DNA of 7,439 nucleotides from Cyanobacteria bacterium UBA8803 (GTDB lineage Bacteria; Cyanobacteriota; Cyanobacteriia; Cyanobacteriales; Coleofasciculaceae): positions 5,846 through 13,284 of the forward strand of contig DNXU01000327.1 in assembly GCA_003505715.1 (NCBI GenBank), in the 5' to 3' direction. The translations under genes were made by a program, and so were the position numbers. The notes below the pieces were generated by a model. That model saw nothing but the letters and a program-made list of their open reading frames with translations. It was not told the DNA's origin and made no database searches. Below are positions 5,806-7,439 of this stretch, one piece after another (the stretch's first letter is position 1; the number at the start of each line of letters is the position of its first letter).

Positions 5806-5808
5806 GAC
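5787..5808. repeat. 11-bp perfect tandem repeat over the cyclase -35 region
   Basis: ATTACCAAGAC occurs twice with no gap (5787-5797 and 5798-5808). The 11-bp period places both copies on one face of the helix, and the array covers the -35 element and part of the spacer of the cyclase promoter. Two same-face half-sites fit binding by an activator or repressor, but the repeat is also short enough to be slippage. Confidence 0.55.
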
Positions 5809-6004
5809 GCAACCGCCAAAGGCGTAATTTAATAAAATATTTATTTTTTCCTGTTTTGATCTGTTTTCCTTCAGAGCTAAATTGATTAAAGATTGAATTC
5901 TCGAACCGCTAAGAATTATCCAACGCAGCCAATAAGGGGTAAGTATGCCTGATGGCCTAAAATCTCAGCCAGGTTGCTAGTTAACAATTAATTAGGTTTG
6001 TGAA

Positions 6005-6388
6005 ATGGCTAAAATGAAATGTCCAAAATGTCAAGGAAGCCTAGAAGCCGTTGTTTACTCAGATATTCAAGTAGACCGCTGCACAGATTGCCAAGGGATA
6101 TGGTTTGATTCTATGGAAGCGCAGCATCTCAAAGAAATCAAAGGTTCTGAGGAGATAGATACAGGTGACCCCCAAATCGGCACTAAATTTGATACGATCG
6201 CCGATATCAATTGTCCTAAATGTAAAACTAAGATGACCAAAATGGTAGATCTAAAACAATCCCATATTTGGTATGAAAAATGTCCAGTATGCTATGGGAT
6301 TTGGTTTGATGCTGGCGAGTTTAAGGATTACAAGGAAGAAGGCATCACGGACATTTTTAAAAGTATTTTTAGTCGAGAGAGACGCTGA
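6005..6388 (+). CDS. Double TFIIB-type zinc ribbon protein
   Basis: Protein of 127 aa made of two copies of the same zinc-ribbon unit, as in the zf-TFIIB family. Copy 1 (~4-42) has C6-PK-C9 and C26-TD-C29 followed by GIWFD. Copy 2 (~68-106) has C70-PK-C73 and C93-PV-C96 followed by GIWFD. Each unit should bind one Zn through four cysteines. The linker (~43-67) is acidic, and the tail (IFKSIFSRERR) is basic and possibly helical. No enzyme domain, signal peptide or membrane segment is present. Partner and function are unknown; nucleic-acid or protein binding is guessed from the fold only. The start at 6005 has a weak AGG 12 nt upstream, and Met4 is an alternative with little effect. It is the only plus-strand gene of the window, divergent from the cyclase gene and convergent with the DUF2973 gene. 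Confidence 0.85.
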   Translation: MAKMKCPKCQGSLEAVVYSDIQVDRCTDCQGIWFDSMEAQHLKEIKGSEEIDTGDPQIGTKFDTIADINCPKCKTKMTKMVDLKQSHIWYEKCPVCYGIWFDAGEFKDYKEEGITDIFKSIFSRERR

Positions 6389-6506
6389 AAAAGTATAAGC
6401 ATTCAGCTGCTAGCTATCAGCAAGGGATTACATCCGCTAGTAAGGAGAACATGCACCTTAACAGCAAAAAATTAAGATGCGTTTACCCTGAAGGCTAAGA
6501 CGCTGA
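6380..6506. repeat. 9-bp direct repeat AGACGCTGA
   Basis: AGACGCTGA occurs at 6380-6388, where its last three bases are the TGA stop of the zinc-ribbon gene, and again at 6498-6506. Both copies are followed within a few bases by one arm of the inverted repeat. The arrangement suggests that the region beyond the gene arose by duplication or insertion. Confidence 0.45.
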
Positions 6507-6531
6507 GAAGCTGATAGCTGAATGCTTACAC
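6393..6531. repeat. About 140-bp inverted-repeat element between convergent genes
   Basis: The left arm starts at 6393 and the right arm ends at 6531. TAAGCATTCAGCT (6396-6408) is exactly complementary to the right end (6516-6528), extendable outward by three bases with one mismatch. Pairing resumes (CTATCAGC, 6414-6421, with 6510-6517) if an extra 7 bp in the left arm is looped out. A second hairpin is nested inside: GCACCTTAA (6453-6461) with TTAAGATGC (6472-6480), one mismatch, 10-nt loop. It could be a small nonautonomous repeat element or a structured 3' end shared by both convergent genes. No T-run supports a simple terminator. Confidence 0.6.
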
Positions 6532-6538
6532 GACTCCA

Positions 6539-6853
6539 TTAAAGCTCTTCTTGTTTATCAGCACTATGGCTTGGAGAAGAATTATAGAGAGCATCTAACT
6601 TTTCACGAGCATCTTCAACGGTCATTGAGCGCATTACCAACAGTGGCTCGTTGATCGGCTTGCCGCTGTCATCTAACAATTCTGGATGTGGCACAGGCTG
6701 ATACTGAGAGCGAGAGGTCGTAAAGGGGGAGCTTCGGATTGGTGAGTAAGCTCGTTGAGAATCAATACCCAAGCTGATCAGGCTGCGAATTAAATTTCCA
6801 ATCGCCAGAAACGCTATAACCGTGAAAGCAACGACATAAAGCAGGTGTAACAT
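6539..6853 (-). CDS. DUF2973 family membrane-anchored small protein
   Basis: Protein of 104 aa recognised as the cyanobacterial DUF2973 type; function unknown. An N-terminal membrane helix (~3-28, LLYVVAFTVIAFLAIGNLIRSLI) serves as anchor. A Ser/Pro/Tyr-rich linker (~33-56) follows, then a conserved-looking segment HPELLDDSGKPINEPLLVMRSMTVEDAREKLDALYNSS (~56-93) and an acidic tail. The ATG at 6853 is well supported by GGAGG about 9 nt upstream (6862-6866 on the minus strand). It lies 109 bp downstream of the DUF2605 gene on the same strand, and I recall the two families as frequent neighbours in cyanobacteria. The gap contains a 5-bp inverted repeat (6930-6945), but no strong promoter, so cotranscription is likely. 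Its 3' end faces the zinc-ribbon gene across an inverted-repeat element. Confidence 0.85.
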   Translation of the reverse strand: MLHLLYVVAFTVIAFLAIGNLIRSLISLGIDSQRAYSPIRSSPFTTSRSQYQPVPHPELLDDSGKPINEPLLVMRSMTVEDAREKLDALYNSSPSHSADKQEEL

Positions 6854-6861
6854 GGCCTCAT

Positions 6862-6866
6862 CCTCC
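6862..6866 (-). promoter_or_regulatory. Strong Shine-Dalgarno of the DUF2973 gene
   Basis: GGAGG on the minus strand, about 8 nt before the ATG at 6853. It is the clearest ribosome binding site in the window and fixes the start of this gene. Confidence 0.65.
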
Positions 6867-6962
6867 AGACTAAATACTTTGTCTGTAAATTTGTTGTCTA
6901 GATTTTGGAAAGAAATTAGTTTATCTATCGCTGATTCAGTTCAGCTTATCAAAACTAGCTCG

Positions 6963-7337
6963 CTATTTGTATCGATCCGAGGTATCGATGTTAGAATTTG
7001 TTGAAATTTCCACAGGTGGCATTTTGCCAGTAAGAGAACGCCACTGCCTGCCAACTTGCCAGCACTCGTTTACCAACCGATGCCATGGGACAAGCGTAGC
7101 GGTTTCAATACCCACTTGACCATTAGTGGCTTGCAAAAGCATCCGAGCCGTACTAACTTCCTGTTGTGCCTGCTTCACCCGCGCCAGCAACTCCGATTGC
7201 TGCTCTTCACTCAAAAAGCCTATATCTACAGTTTCTAATAAAGACCGGGATTGGGAAAACCAATATTGAAAATCCTCTAAAAGCGGTTCCAGTATCGTTT
7301 TTAGCAATTCTGGTTCCGATGACTGAGACTGAGACAT
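6963..7337 (-). CDS. DUF2605 family small protein
   Basis: Protein of 124 aa recognised as the cyanobacterial DUF2605 type; function unknown. The start is placed at the ATG at 7337, not at the TTG at 7364, because the conserved region begins directly after it (PELLKTILEPLLEDFQYWF) and the TTG-initiated extension looks like leader sequence. Predicted mostly helical: ~9-35 (including LLEDFQYWFSQSRSLLE), ~43-70 (a charged Gln/Glu-rich helix, EEQQSELLARVKQAQQEV) and ~85-105 (LVPWHRLVNECWQVGRQW, tryptophan-rich). The C-terminal ~15 residues are polar and probably disordered. No membrane segment is present, so it is likely cytosolic. It is followed 109 bp later by the DUF2973 gene. No clear Shine-Dalgarno precedes the ATG. 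Confidence 0.85.
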   Translation of the reverse strand: MSQSQSSEPELLKTILEPLLEDFQYWFSQSRSLLETVDIGFLSEEQQSELLARVKQAQQEVSTARMLLQATNGQVGIETATLVPWHRLVNECWQVGRQWRSLTGKMPPVEISTNSNIDTSDRYK

Positions 7338-7368
7338 GAATTTAAAACCGATTATTTTTCTCAACTTT

Positions 7369-7397
7369 ATCTTAACCCTAGTTACAGTTCTTTACAA
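7369..7397 (-). promoter_or_regulatory. Candidate promoter of the DUF2605-DUF2973 pair
   Basis: On the minus strand, TTGTAA (7397-7392) and TAAGAT (7374-7369) each match 4 of 6 consensus bases with the ideal 17-bp spacer. They lie about 30 bp before the DUF2605 ATG. The position is right but the match is weak. Confidence 0.3.
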
Positions 7398-7404
7398 TCT
7401 GAGA

Positions 7405-7439
7405 GGAGATGAGGGAGTGAGGAGATGAGGAGATGAGGA
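7405..7439. repeat. Tandem octamer GGAGATGA at the window edge
   Basis: Units at 7405, 7413 (degenerate, GGGAGTGA), 7421 and 7429, plus a partial unit at 7437 that runs off the window, so the full length is unknown. It lies just upstream of the predicted DUF2605 promoter. Confidence 0.8.

Noticed and set aside
7056..7238. Plus-strand frame inside the DUF2605 gene
   Set aside because: Antisense shadow with no recognisable product.
7338..7364. Longer DUF2605 protein beginning at a TTG
   Set aside because: The nine added residues are not typical of the family, and the ATG at 7337 sits exactly at the conserved beginning.
7405..7439. CRISPR-like array at the window edge
   Set aside because: The unit is only 8 bp and contiguous, without spacers; it is a simple tandem repeat.

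Overview
The window reads as chromosomal DNA of a cyanobacterium, probably a filamentous or large-genome one. The palindrome GCGATCGC (HIP1, a cyanobacterial hallmark) occurs six times (228, 1722, 2666, 3980, 5194, 5334), always inside genes. Four small proteins match families I know only from cyanobacteria (DUF2811, DUF3082, DUF2605, DUF2973). Gaps between genes carry short 7-8 bp tandem repeats of the kind common in filamentous cyanobacteria. No rRNA, tRNA, CRISPR array, transposase or phage gene is visible.

Layout from left to right. On the minus strand lie pth (peptidyl-tRNA hydrolase, 8-625) and, upstream of it, a small DUF2811 protein (703-933). Then comes a gene-free stretch (934-1559) that holds a regularly spaced cluster of TGTGGAAAA motifs resembling cyanobacterial DnaA boxes, a hairpin and a 7-bp tandem repeat. 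Next, still on the minus strand, are a GAF/HD-GYP phosphodiesterase-type protein (1560-3254), a second gene-poor stretch (3255-3840) with a likely terminator, a DUF3082 membrane protein (3841-4188) and a PAS/class III adenylate cyclase (4230-5717). The last two are 41 bp apart and probably cotranscribed from a good promoter at 5778-5805. The only plus-strand gene is a double zinc-ribbon protein (6005-6388). It faces a minus-strand DUF2605 -> DUF2973 pair (6963-7337 and 6539-6853). The convergence point is filled by a roughly 140-bp inverted-repeat element (6393-6531).

Functionally, the middle of the window is second-messenger signalling: a predicted c-di-GMP phosphodiesterase and a predicted cAMP-forming cyclase, each with its own sensor domain. 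Pth is housekeeping translation quality control. The small DUF and zinc-ribbon proteins have no established function.

Two points deserve most attention. One is the helically phased DnaA-box-like array at 1304-1377, a possible replication or DnaA-control site. The other is the roughly 135-residue insertion in the HD-GYP catalytic domain, which appears to duplicate a metal-ligand helix and carries a Cys/His cluster. I see no clearly new multi-gene defence or biosynthetic system here.
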